From Algoriphagus sp. Y33 (GTDB lineage Bacteria > Bacteroidota > Bacteroidia > Cytophagales > Cyclobacteriaceae): a stretch of 64,000 nt of DNA. Under the pieces are notes generated by a model. The model ran no database searches. It was not told the DNA's origin and saw only the letters and a program-made list of their open reading frames with translations. A program made the translations under genes and the position numbers. Shown piece after piece: positions 36,668-46,710 of the stretch; the first letter of the stretch is position 1, and every line of letters begins with the position of its first letter. The stretch is taken from the NCBI RefSeq assembly GCF_014838715.1, contig NZ_CP061947.1, forward strand, positions 5,322,001 through 5,386,000, in the 5' to 3' direction.

Positions 36668-38536
36668 TTAATGATTTGGGTTTCGGATGATTTTTGGATT
36701 GTTGTTTCTCACACCGTCACCGATGAAGGAATAATAATTGCCCAATCTGAATCGGTGAGCATTAAATACCGGTGCAGGTACAAATTCTTCAAAAATCCAC
36801 TTGCCGTTATTCGGAGAGCCCGGCTCGTAATATTTGTAAGGCTTCAGTCCGAAAACTCTCGTGCTTACAGCCAAAGCATCACCCGGATTATTGGTGAGAT
36901 TAGTGCTTACCCCATTCCAGATCCGATGCGCCAATCTCCATCTCTTTTTGTCCCAAAGAATATGGTTTTCAAAGGCCAATTCTACTTTACGCTCATGTAC
37001 GATTCTGTCAAAGTCAATTTCGCTTGGCGTAAGATCCACCGGAAATCCCGCTCTTCTTCTCACCTGATTCATGTACTCAGCAGCTTTGTCCAGTTGATCC
37101 AATTCGAATGCTGCTTCAGCAGCATTCAACAGGATCTCAGCATATCTGAATCTTACCAACCAAACCGCCGAACCTGTTCCCCTCTGGCCTGATCCCACAG
37201 AGGTATCCACATATTTTCTGAGGTAGAAACCATTCTGGGCAGACCATTCCAGTTGGTCAATCGGCCCGTCAAAACCTACTACCTGAACAGAGGTGGAGCT
37301 TCCAGGCAGCTGTGCCTGTCCGCCCAGTTGATCTGAAGTAATGACAGAACCGTCTTGCAACTTATAGCCTGCCCAGATATCTACTTCCTTTCCTCTGAAG
37401 GATGCTCCCGGGACAATCACTGTTCCCAATAATCTTGGATCTCTTCCTGCAAAAATATCCATTGGATCGTCGTAGTAGATTGGGTTTCCTGAGGCATCCT
37501 TGGTGGGCAATTGAGCAAAGGTGTTGTCAAGCAATTCATAAGACTGAACCAAGTTGAGGGACGGGTTTAATTTGCCGCCGGAAGTATTTTCTTCTCTAAG
37601 GGAGCGTGGGATGGTTTCTATGGTGAATCCATGTGTTCTTCCCTGTACCAGGAAATCTTTGGCAAGAATTACTTCATTATTCGAGCTTTTATTCAGGAAG
37701 ATATTGGTGTAGTTCTCTGATTTGTCGGGATCCTGGTTATAGAGTTCGTACGTTCCCAGTGACATTACTTCTTCAGAGGCATTCAAAGCAGTGGTATAAT
37801 ACGCATCCGCCATGCTGGCCGGGATTCCCACTTCTCCACCCGGAAGGGACACCTCGGGAGTCAACTGACCATACTTTGCGATAGAACCTGCATATAAAGC
37901 TGCTCTTGAAACCAAAGCTAATGCTGCTCCTTTAGTTGCTCTGGATTTGGTACCACCGTTTGGAAGGTCATTCTTCACAGCTTCCATCTCTGCTATCACA
38001 AAATCATAGATTTCATGTTCTTTCGCTCTTGGGTATTGAAGGTAAGTAGGGTCTCCACTGTAGTCATATTCCATGGACTCCAAGATCAGGGGTACACCAC
38101 CCATACGCTTCACATGCTCGAAATATACCATGGCCCTGATGAATTTGGCTTCGGCTAAGAATCTGGTCTTTGATTCTGTGGACAATGCGGTCGCAGCCTC
38201 ACATTTTTCGATAAAGAGATTCAAGTCTCGGATGTAGCCATAATTCCACATTCCCCAGTCGCCATAGTTATATTCCTGATTTTGGTGTCTGCCGTAATCG
38301 CCGGCATTGCTCGCAAAGGCCTCATCGAAATTGGTATATTCCCACCAATTTTCGAGACCCTGATAGTCAGGAAGGCGATTGTACAAATCGGCCAGCACGG
38401 AAAAGACCAGGTCTTCATTGGCCCACACCTGCTCTTCACCGAGAATATCAGTGGGTTCTCTATCTAGAAACTCGTCATTGCTACATCCGGCAACTGCCAG
38501 GAAAATGACCAAGTATATGTATTTGAAGTTTTTCAT
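36668..38536 (-). CDS. susD: SusD/RagB-family glycan-binding lipoprotein
   Basis: The 622-residue protein has lipobox LAVAGC (Cys18). SusD features include an N-terminal FLDREPTDILGEEQVWANED and TPR-like helices with FLAEAKFIRAMVYFEHVKRM. The C-terminal part carries FRYAEILLNAAEAAFELDQL, then VRRRAGFP and VHERKVELAFENHILWDKKR. It lies on the outer surface as the lid of the SusC channel. It starts 17 bp after susC. Confidence 0.97.
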   Translation of the reverse strand: MKNFKYIYLVIFLAVAGCSNDEFLDREPTDILGEEQVWANEDLVFSVLADLYNRLPDYQGLENWWEYTNFDEAFASNAGDYGRHQNQEYNYGDWGMWNYGYIRDLNLFIEKCEAATALSTESKTRFLAEAKFIRAMVYFEHVKRMGGVPLILESMEYDYSGDPTYLQYPRAKEHEIYDFVIAEMEAVKNDLPNGGTKSRATKGAALALVSRAALYAGSIAKYGQLTPEVSLPGGEVGIPASMADAYYTTALNASEEVMSLGTYELYNQDPDKSENYTNIFLNKSSNNEVILAKDFLVQGRTHGFTIETIPRSLREENTSGGKLNPSLNLVQSYELLDNTFAQLPTKDASGNPIYYDDPMDIFAGRDPRLLGTVIVPGASFRGKEVDIWAGYKLQDGSVITSDQLGGQAQLPGSSTSVQVVGFDGPIDQLEWSAQNGFYLRKYVDTSVGSGQRGTGSAVWLVRFRYAEILLNAAEAAFELDQLDKAAEYMNQVRRRAGFPVDLTPSEIDFDRIVHERKVELAFENHILWDKKRWRLAHRIWNGVSTNLTNNPGDALAVSTRVFGLKPYKYYEPGSPNNGKWIFEEFVPAPVFNAHRFRLGNYYSFIGDGVRNNNPKIIRNPNH

Positions 38537-38553
38537 TGTTGGTTCGGGTTTAT

Positions 38554-41500
38554 TTAGAATGATACGTTGAAGCCGACATTCACCACTTTGTTCTGCGGGT
38601 ATTGCAAGCCGTTTTCGTCTGCTATTTCAGGGTCAATTCCAAACTGATGTACATTGTCAAGCGCAAATAGATTGTAGCTGCTCACAAACACTCTAGCTCT
38701 GGACATATTCCATCTGTTCAAGAGCTTTTCCGGAAGAGTATAGCCGACTTCTAGTGTTCTCATTCTCAGGTATTTTACATTGGTAAGCCACCAGGTAGAA
38801 TTCTTGTTGTAATTACTGTGTCCTCCTGTATTGAATCTCAGTGGAGGGTTTTTCCCCGCCACCCAAGGACTGTTGATATCAAGGATATCTTCTCTGTGGT
38901 AGCGATCATCGTACATGGCTGTCAATAGGTTACCTCCGTTTTGATAAGGCCAGCGCATTTCCCAATTTTGGTTGTAGGAGTACATCCCTCCACCGGAGAA
39001 GTCGGCGGTCAGGTCAAATCCTTTGTATTGAAAATTAAAGTTTAAGCCAAAGTTTATGATTGGCTGTCCTGCGGATTGGTAGCCGATAGGACGTTCATCG
39101 TAGCCGTCGATTTTACCATCTCCATTTACGTCCTTATAGATGAAATCACCCGGAAGCAACGTCCTGTTTCCTTGACCATCGATATTCACCGGGTAGTCAT
39201 TGATTGCATCATAGGATTCAAATTGACCGATGACTTCATAGCCCCAGAAGATTCCGCTGTATCTATTTTCGCCCGAGTTTCTGTAGTGATCCCAAGAAGA
39301 GCTGAAGGTTGGGTTATAGGAGCTTAGGAATTTGCTGCGGGCATAAGATGCATTTGCACCGATTCTGAATACCAAGTCCCCGACTTTACCATTCCAATTT
39401 ACGGCGATCTCAGCTCCGGAGTTAGAGTCAGAGTTTAGGTTTTCATCGGTGAGCCCATACCCTAGTTCTGCAGGCAGAAAAATATCATTTCTCACTCCTC
39501 TCAGACCTGTTCTTTTTCTTTGAAAATAATCTATAGCTCCTGTGATTTTTCCACTGCCAAAAGAGAAATCCAATCCTATATCTGTAATTGTACTTACAAA
39601 CCAAGATAGATTATCAATGGGCTGACCCGTGTTCACTGATCCCTGAATATTTTCTCCATCTACTATCACCGTAGATACTCCATACTGATAGCCTGTCAGA
39701 TAATCGAATGGAGTGATAAATCTTGGGTCATTTCGATCAATTCCCATATTGATATTATCATCGCCCAACTGGCCATAGGATGCTCTGATCTTCAATTCAT
39801 CCAAATCCAGCTGTGCTGCGAAATCATCCATAAATACTTCTTCCGAAATCCTCCACCCCGCAGACACTGACGGGAAGAATCCCCAGCGATTGTCAGGAGA
39901 AAATTTCCAAGAAGCATCCGCACGACCCGCTACTTCCAACAGGTATTTTCCTGCATAGTCATAGTTTACACGTCCTACATAGCCGATTCTTGCTTCTTCC
40001 TGACGCTCATCATTGTAGGTGTCCGTGTCAGCAAATCGGATTATGTCCAAGAAATTGTTGGTCGGTACGGAGTGTAAGAAATTATAAAGTCGGGTGCGCT
40101 CGATCCGCTCGTTTAGGAATAAAGCTGAAATGTTGTGCTTGTCGCCAAAGGTTTTATTGTAAGTAAGGGACAGTTGCCATACATTTTCCATGATCTTTTC
40201 CTGTCCGCGGTCACGGTAAGGATTGTCATTTCCGCCAGACCTGAAATATTCGTCTGTCTCAGGATTATAGCCATACACATCGTAAGTGTATTCGAATGTG
40301 TTGAACATATTGTCCGCCAAATAGTAAGAATACAACCCCTTTGCTACCAGATCAGGGACAATCTCATACTCTGCCGTAAAGTTGGTCTGTAGAACCTGCC
40401 ATTTGTTTTCATAGAAACCTGTTCGGTCGTAGTTCAACAGTGCCCAGTTGGTTTCGATGTTGTTGATGTTGGCAGGATAGTCCGGATTGTCGTTGGCATA
40501 GGGACGCTCGGTAGGTCTATTTCTGAACAGTGCAAACCTTGGCTGCCAATAGTCATCTGCGCCTGGAACACCTGGATTTTCTCGGTTTTCGATTCGTCCA
40601 TTGATCTGCATACCAACTCTGAACTTGTCGGTGATGTCTGTATTGATATTGGACTGAATATTGGTTCTGTTGAATTCAAACTCGTCTGAGAACACAGCCT
40701 TCTGGTCAAATCGGGTTACCGATAAATAGTAATTCGTCCGTTCAGAGCCTCCGGACACAGAAGCGTTGAAATTGCTCTGAGGAGCATTTCCTTTGATGAT
40801 AAAGTCTTTCCAATCAAAAGACCTAAATCCGTACTCAGTGCCCTGCTTCCATTTTTCCAATTCCTCGGCAGTGATATTGGTATTACCAAACTGATTGATA
40901 TCTGCATCGGCTTTGCCCAGCATCCACTCGTAGGCGTTCACACCATCGGGAAATCTGGACCAGTTTTGCCAGCCGTAATAGCCGTTGATATTAATTGTGG
41001 GAGTTTCTCCACGTTTGCCTTGCTTGGTTTTTACCACCACTACGCCGTTTGCCGCGCGGGATCCGTACACTGCTGCCGATGCGTCTTTCAGGATGGTGAT
41101 ACTTTCTATATCTCCCGGAGCAAGATTATTGAATTGTCCTTCATCCTTTTGGATTCCATCAATTACAAAGAGCGGTGTTCCCATATTTCTGATCTGAAGC
41201 CAGGCACCTGCTCCCGGCCGGCCATCAGGCTGACGGAAAGAAAGCCCGGCCATTTTACCTGCCAACGCTCCTGAGACTGTTGCGGAAGGAACTTTGTCTA
41301 TATCGCGGCTGGTCACATTGGCTACTGCACCGGTGATGGTCTCTTTTTGTTGTTCGCCATATCCCACCACGATTACCTCATCGAGGTTGCCTAGGTCGCT
41401 TGCCAGCTGGAGCTCAAGTTCTGTTTGGTTGCCCACTAGTACTTCTTGGGTTTTGAAACCAATAAAAGATACTCGCAGGGAGGCGTTGGCACTTCTAAGT

Positions 41501-41706
41501 GTGATTGCGAATTTACCGTCAAGGTCTGTGACGGCACCATTTGTAGTCCCTTTCTCTAGGACACTCACGCCGGGCAGAGGTTGACCGGAGGATTCTTCCA
41601 GTACTGTTCCCTGGATGGTGGAGCCTATCTGCGCCATCAATGGAATTGCGGTCAGCATTCCTATAATGAACAGCAGGCTAGATTTCGTGAGAAGAAGTCT
41701 TTTCAT
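38554..41706 (-). CDS. susC: SusC/RagA-family TonB-linked outer-membrane transporter
   Basis: The 1050-residue protein has a signal peptide to about residue 25, a carboxypeptidase-D-like regulatory domain (about 31-100, GTVLEESSGQPLPGVSVLEK), the TonB box region LDEVIVVGYGEQQ near 108-120, a plug with IRNMGTPLFVIDGIQ and DASAAVYGSRAANGVVVVKT, then the beta barrel ending in VGFNVSF. The plug lacks the longer 'RG.GS' loop of many SusC proteins, so it reads as the 'IRNMGTPLFVIDG' subtype. It imports oligosaccharides with SusD. Its promoter must lie in the divergent region with the hybrid regulator. Confidence 0.97.
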   Translation of the reverse strand: MKRLLLTKSSLLFIIGMLTAIPLMAQIGSTIQGTVLEESSGQPLPGVSVLEKGTTNGAVTDLDGKFAITLRSANASLRVSFIGFKTQEVLVGNQTELELQLASDLGNLDEVIVVGYGEQQKETITGAVANVTSRDIDKVPSATVSGALAGKMAGLSFRQPDGRPGAGAWLQIRNMGTPLFVIDGIQKDEGQFNNLAPGDIESITILKDASAAVYGSRAANGVVVVKTKQGKRGETPTININGYYGWQNWSRFPDGVNAYEWMLGKADADINQFGNTNITAEELEKWKQGTEYGFRSFDWKDFIIKGNAPQSNFNASVSGGSERTNYYLSVTRFDQKAVFSDEFEFNRTNIQSNINTDITDKFRVGMQINGRIENRENPGVPGADDYWQPRFALFRNRPTERPYANDNPDYPANINNIETNWALLNYDRTGFYENKWQVLQTNFTAEYEIVPDLVAKGLYSYYLADNMFNTFEYTYDVYGYNPETDEYFRSGGNDNPYRDRGQEKIMENVWQLSLTYNKTFGDKHNISALFLNERIERTRLYNFLHSVPTNNFLDIIRFADTDTYNDERQEEARIGYVGRVNYDYAGKYLLEVAGRADASWKFSPDNRWGFFPSVSAGWRISEEVFMDDFAAQLDLDELKIRASYGQLGDDNINMGIDRNDPRFITPFDYLTGYQYGVSTVIVDGENIQGSVNTGQPIDNLSWFVSTITDIGLDFSFGSGKITGAIDYFQRKRTGLRGVRNDIFLPAELGYGLTDENLNSDSNSGAEIAVNWNGKVGDLVFRIGANASYARSKFLSSYNPTFSSSWDHYRNSGENRYSGIFWGYEVIGQFESYDAINDYPVNIDGQGNRTLLPGDFIYKDVNGDGKIDGYDERPIGYQSAGQPIINFGLNFNFQYKGFDLTADFSGGGMYSYNQNWEMRWPYQNGGNLLTAMYDDRYHREDILDINSPWVAGKNPPLRFNTGGHSNYNKNSTWWLTNVKYLRMRTLEVGYTLPEKLLNRWNMSRARVFVSSYNLFALDNVHQFGIDPEIADENGLQYPQNKVVNVGFNVSF

Positions 41707-42355
41707 AAATAATCATTTTGGGTTAGAAATTATGTTAATTAATAGGCCTTCGGTTATGGCAATATTTTCCCCGGAACCTTAAAAAAGGCTCTGTTAAGTA
41801 GGTAGGGAAAGTGAATAAATACTTCGCTAATCAGAGGTGATTAAGCGTAGGCCCACAAGAATTGGCTAGGTAGGAGTTAGGCTTTTTTTCATGGTTTTTT
41901 GGGTTTTAGTGTAAAATATCTTCTTTCAGCAGCTAAATATTTTACTGTTGGAAAGACTTTATTGCCGAGTCTATAAATGTAATTTCTCCTTCAGCTAGCT
42001 TATATTATAAAAGCTTCAAAAAATGAAAGAAATACCGCTTTATGCTTCCTGTAAAGAGTATAAAGTATGAATAAATCAATATAAAATTCTGTTTTTAATT
42101 ATTTTTTTGCGTATAAAGTATGTGGAGGTTTAAAAAAAACCTAAAGAGTTACATTTTCTACCGGTTTGGCATTTGTGTGACTCAAACCTTTCGCAATCGA
42201 TTGCGGTCAGCAGAATCGATTAGGGATGATTTGTAACTTTTCAGTCAGCAAATGAAAAGAAATCTTCAATTATCTTTCAGAGAGTGTAAATTTTTCAATC
42301 AATCTGAGTTGGGCAATTGAATTTTGATAATTTCAGATTCACAACCCAAAATCCT
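41707..42355. promoter_or_regulatory. Divergent regulatory region of susC and the hybrid regulator
   Basis: This 649-bp gap is markedly AT-rich. It holds two exact copies of GTATAAAGTATG (42058-42069 and 42111-42122) and the 14-bp palindrome at 42192-42205. A related GCGTATAAATG lies at 46511 before the next plus-strand cluster. No open frame here is convincing. I see no firm -33/-7 consensus. Confidence 0.5.
42192..42205. promoter_or_regulatory. Candidate LacI-family operator CGCAATCGATTGCG
   Basis: This is a perfect 14-bp palindrome with a central CG step, as in LacI/PurR-type operators. It lies about 150 bp before the hybrid regulator start and about 490 bp from susC. No LacI-type gene is in the window. 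A half-match AGAATCGATTAG follows 9 bp later. Confidence 0.5.
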
Positions 42356-45300
42356 ATGACCTTGTCCAAAAGTTTACTGGCAGGTTTACTAAGCCTGGGC
42401 TTTTTGCTCTGTAGTGTCTGCCCGGGACTTGCCCAAGAGAAGCGTTACTATTTTCGGCACTATGATGTGAACGCCGGCCTTTCACACAATTCTGTTTTTT
42501 CTATTTTTCAAGATAGTCAGGGGTTTATGTGGTTTGGAACCAAATATGGGCTTAGCCGATTTGATGGACACCGGTGGAAGAGCTACAACACAGATTCCCA
42601 AGGCACCCCCTCAACTATCTTGGGAAATGACTATGTGCATGCGATCCACGAAGACCGTGACGGAATATTGTGGATAGGAACAGACGAAGGACTTTACTTA
42701 TATGACAAGACACTGGATAGATTTTCCCCATTGCCTTATAAAACAGAAAACGGTACTTTCCCGACAGGCATTATATCTTCTCTTGCCGAAGATCAGGCTG
42801 GAAATATCTGGATAGGTGGAAATAATCGCGGCATTTTCAGATTTGATTTTGAGAAGAAAGAGCTTATACTATTTAGCCATGATCCCGGCAAAAAAGGAAG
42901 CATTCCTGGGGGAGATGTTTCCAGTGTCAAAGTGGATGAGAATAATGTAGTGTGGATTTCAATTATCGGAAATGGGGTAGGACGTTTTCAGGAGGATACA
43001 GAAACATTTACCATGTATATGGATGATGAGAAGAAACTTCCGCAAGATTTTATCATAGGACTACAGGACTGGGGAGATTTTATCTTGATTGGTACTAAGA
43101 ATTCCGGTGTGAAGAAAATGGAGAAAAGCAGTGGAAAGGTGACTGATCTCTTGCTAAACGATGAAAACGGGGCTCCGCTTTTTGTACGGGATATGTTTCA
43201 GTTCAGCAAAAATGAGTTGGGGATTGGGACTGAATCGGGATTGTTTATTTATGATTTTGTCACCAAAACGTACCAACACCTTCAGGAGAATGCAGATGAT
43301 CCCTACTCCTTAGCCAATAATGCAATCTATTCACTCTGGAAGGATACCGAAGGAGGAATATGGGTTGGGAGTTACTTTGGAGGAGTAAATTACCTTCCAA
43401 ATCAGCCGGTAAAATTCGAAAAATATTATCCCATTACCAATGTCAATACCATCAGCGGGAGAAGAGTGCGTGAAATAGTAGGAAACGGTGATGGCAGGAT
43501 CTGGATAGGAACGGAAGATGCGGGTCTTAACCTCTTTGATCCACAGACTGGGATTTTTGAGCATCTGCCGGTAGGAGATTTAGATAGTCAATTATCTTAT
43601 AGAAATGTACACGGACTAGCTAAAAAAGGAGACAAACTCTTGGTGGGGACTTTTACCGGAGGTCTCAATATAATTGATACGACAACAGGCAAAATAAAAA
43701 AAATCAATTCGGGGACACAGGGTGCCGGATTGACCAGCGATGATGTCTTCTCTATACTTATTGACAGCAGGGACCGGGTCTGGCTCGGTACTCCCCATGG
43801 GATGTTTGTCAGCGGCCAAGAAGAAGATATATTCCGAAAGGTAGAGGAGCTAAAAAACTATTTTGTCTACAATATTCTGGAAGATCATAATGGAAATATT
43901 TGGGCGGGTACTTACAATGATGGATTGATCCGTCTAAATCCGGACTCATTTGAGATTTCCCAATATACTCCCGATCCTGCAAAAGAGGGGAGTATTCCCC
44001 ATCACACGATTATAGACGTGTTCGAAGATTCCCGACATACGATTTGGGTAGCTACCACAGGAGGTGGATTTGCCAAATTCAATGAGAAAGATCAAACGTT
44101 CAAGACTTATAGCGTCTCGAATGGTTTTCCTGCAAGTACTTATTACAAATTGATAGAGGACAATCATGGCGTGCTGTGGATAACTTCCAACAAGGGGTTG
44201 ATACAGTTTGATCCTTCCACGGAGACTATCCGCTTGTATGATGAAAAAAGCGGGCTTATTCCCAGCCCGTTTAATTATCGGTCCGGCTACAAAGCTGAAG
44301 ACGGAACACTTTATTTTGGATCGCAAGGCGGGCTGATTTCCTTTCATCCGGAGAAGATTGAAACTCCCAACTTTCAGCCGGAACTTATCTTTACAAGAGT
44401 TGAGCTGTTCAACCAAGAAATCCCCATTGATCCTGATGGAGGTATTCTTACCAAATCCATTGTCTTCACAGATGAGATTATTCTCGAACATGATCAAAAC
44501 TCCCTGACATTTGAAGTAGCATCTCTTGGCTTTACCAATTCTCAAAGCTGGAACTTTGCCTACAGAATGGATGGTCTGGAGGAGGAATGGAGACAGATGA
44601 ATGACTCACAGACGATTTCGTACTCTTACCTGCCTCCGGGGGATTACACATTGGTAGTTCGGGCTCCCCAAAATTCCGTCACAGATTCCTATGAGGAGGT
44701 ACAACTGAAAATCATCATTCTTCCCCCGTTTTATCTCACCCCCTTGGCCTATGCATTCTATGCGTTGCTGACGATTTTGGTCGTCTATTGGCTCATTTCC
44801 ATGTATAAAAGCAGGATAAATAACCGGCATTTGGTACAGATTAATTTACTGGAAGCCGAAAAAGAAAAAGAACTCTACGAAGCTAAAATTGAGTTTTTTA
44901 CTAACATCACGCATGAAATCCGAACACCCCTGACGCTCATCAAAGGCCCGCTCGAAGATATTCTGAGCAAGGATAGAAACTGCGATCCAGAGGTGAAAAA
45001 TGACCTTCTGATCATCGAGAAGAATACTGATAGGCTCATTGATCTAAGCAATCAGCTTCTTGACTTTCGCAAGACTGAGCAGCGGGGCTTCAAGCTGAGC
45101 TTTCTCAAAACTGAAATATGCGGAATTTTGGATGAGTTATATGTCCGGTTCAAGGTCACTGCCGGTCAGTCGGGCCTCAACTTTACGATCCAAAAATCCA
45201 CGGCTACACTTTTTGCAGATGTGGATAAAGAAGCTGTCACCAAAATCCTGAGCAATCTGCTGATCAATGCACTGAAAAATGCCGAGAGCATGATCCACAT

Positions 45301-46435
45301 TCGCTTGCACTATGATCCCGACCATCCTTCCGGCTTCAAAATAGAAATTTCCAACGACGGCCATCTCATCCCAAAAGATATGGCTGAAAAAATCTTTGAA
45401 CCCTTCTTTCAAATCGGGGATAATTCTCATGCTAAAGCTAAGCAAGGTACCGGTTTGGGATTGCCACTGGCAAAATCTCTTGCCGAAATGCACCATGGGT
45501 CTCTTATGCTATCCAGTGATAGTGAGCTGAACCGATTTGTACTTGAGCTTCCGGTCAAGCAAAAAGAAGCCATACATTTCGATGAAGAAAATGATACCGG
45601 GACGGGGGTTAAAATTACTGTAGATTCAGAGGTATCCGCAGATAAAACCGTTTCACCTAAGAAAAAAGGAAGTCTTCCCGCGATACTATTGGTAGAGGAC
45701 AACAAAGAATTACTTCAGTTTCTGGGGGAAAAACTAAAAGGCAAATATGTTATTCACAAGGCAGCAAATGGTCTGCTGGCACTCGACGTACTGGCGAAGG
45801 AACCGATTGACCTGGTGATCTCCGATGTTATGATGCCGGAGATGGATGGCTTCAAACTCTGTGAAAGAATTAAATCCGATCTGGCTACCAGCCATATTCC
45901 GGTGGTACTTCTCACTGCCAAAAACAATATGAATGCAAAGATCACCGGATTGGAGATGGGGGCTGATGTCTATTTGGAGAAGCCTTTTTCACTGGAGTTT
46001 CTGTATCTACAAATCAAAAACCTCCTACAGCATAGAGACCAGATTAAGAAAGCCTTTGCCAGTCTTCCGCTTGTGAACTCGGATACCATTGCGCATTCTA
46101 AAGCCGATGAGGAATTTCTGAAGAAAATCAACGAAGCAATTTTGGCAAATATTGAAAATGAGCTTTTTGGCGTATCCGAACTTGCTGATCAACTGCACAT
46201 GAGTCAATCAAGTTTGCTGCGCAAAATCAAGGGTATTTCTGAACTCACTCCAAATGGCTATATCCGGCTGGTTCGCCTGAAAAGATCTGCGGAGCTTCTC
46301 GGTGATGGCCTGCACAGCATTGCCGAGATCAGCGAAATGGTAGGCTTCAACAGTCCTTCCTATTTCACCAAATGTTTTCAAAAACATTTTGGGGAGCTCC
46401 CAAAGGATTTTTCCAAAAAGTCCGATGTCTTGTGA
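42356..46435 (+). CDS. Hybrid two-component system sensor/regulator (one-protein HTCS)
   Basis: The ATG at 42356 precedes a good signal peptide (LLAGLLSLGFLLCSVCPGLA), so I prefer it to the TTG at 42317; this gives 1359 residues. In order are two seven-blade propellers of 'Reg_prop' repeats (from NAGLSHNSVFSIFQDSQGFM to about 740), a Y_Y_Y domain ending DYTLVVRAPQN, one membrane helix (LAYAFYALLTILVVYWLISM), HisKA with FFTNITHEIRTPLTLIKGPL, HATPase with GTGLGLPLAKSL, a receiver with DLVISDVMMPEMDGFKL, and an AraC-type HTH (ISEMVGFNSPSYFTKCFQKH). It senses a glycan breakdown product in the periplasm and should activate the susC cluster. Confidence 0.96.
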   Translation: MTLSKSLLAGLLSLGFLLCSVCPGLAQEKRYYFRHYDVNAGLSHNSVFSIFQDSQGFMWFGTKYGLSRFDGHRWKSYNTDSQGTPSTILGNDYVHAIHEDRDGILWIGTDEGLYLYDKTLDRFSPLPYKTENGTFPTGIISSLAEDQAGNIWIGGNNRGIFRFDFEKKELILFSHDPGKKGSIPGGDVSSVKVDENNVVWISIIGNGVGRFQEDTETFTMYMDDEKKLPQDFIIGLQDWGDFILIGTKNSGVKKMEKSSGKVTDLLLNDENGAPLFVRDMFQFSKNELGIGTESGLFIYDFVTKTYQHLQENADDPYSLANNAIYSLWKDTEGGIWVGSYFGGVNYLPNQPVKFEKYYPITNVNTISGRRVREIVGNGDGRIWIGTEDAGLNLFDPQTGIFEHLPVGDLDSQLSYRNVHGLAKKGDKLLVGTFTGGLNIIDTTTGKIKKINSGTQGAGLTSDDVFSILIDSRDRVWLGTPHGMFVSGQEEDIFRKVEELKNYFVYNILEDHNGNIWAGTYNDGLIRLNPDSFEISQYTPDPAKEGSIPHHTIIDVFEDSRHTIWVATTGGGFAKFNEKDQTFKTYSVSNGFPASTYYKLIEDNHGVLWITSNKGLIQFDPSTETIRLYDEKSGLIPSPFNYRSGYKAEDGTLYFGSQGGLISFHPEKIETPNFQPELIFTRVELFNQEIPIDPDGGILTKSIVFTDEIILEHDQNSLTFEVASLGFTNSQSWNFAYRMDGLEEEWRQMNDSQTISYSYLPPGDYTLVVRAPQNSVTDSYEEVQLKIIILPPFYLTPLAYAFYALLTILVVYWLISMYKSRINNRHLVQINLLEAEKEKELYEAKIEFFTNITHEIRTPLTLIKGPLEDILSKDRNCDPEVKNDLLIIEKNTDRLIDLSNQLLDFRKTEQRGFKLSFLKTEICGILDELYVRFKVTAGQSGLNFTIQKSTATLFADVDKEAVTKILSNLLINALKNAESMIHIRLHYDPDHPSGFKIEISNDGHLIPKDMAEKIFEPFFQIGDNSHAKAKQGTGLGLPLAKSLAEMHHGSLMLSSDSELNRFVLELPVKQKEAIHFDEENDTGTGVKITVDSEVSADKTVSPKKKGSLPAILLVEDNKELLQFLGEKLKGKYVIHKAANGLLALDVLAKEPIDLVISDVMMPEMDGFKLCERIKSDLATSHIPVVLLTAKNNMNAKITGLEMGADVYLEKPFSLEFLYLQIKNLLQHRDQIKKAFASLPLVNSDTIAHSKADEEFLKKINEAILANIENELFGVSELADQLHMSQSSLLRKIKGISELTPNGYIRLVRLKRSAELLGDGLHSIAEISEMVGFNSPSYFTKCFQKHFGELPKDFSKKSDVL

Positions 46436-46710
46436 GTTCTAAGAAGTAAGTCTGTGCGCTGGTTTGAATAAACCTAGAGCAAAGAGCCCTTCAAGGGTTA
46501 ATGCTGAAAAAATGCGTATAAATGCCTCGTAATTGTAAATCAATGCCTTATAAGAATCCAATTCTTCGAAAAGCTGGGAATTTGCTATTTTTTGAAGATT
46601 TGTGACTAATCGGACACGATGTCAATCGGTAGTTTTACAGCCTAAGTTGAACCAAAGTATTTACTTTAAATCAACATCATTTTGATAAACCCTTATAAAC
46701 CGAATTAATC

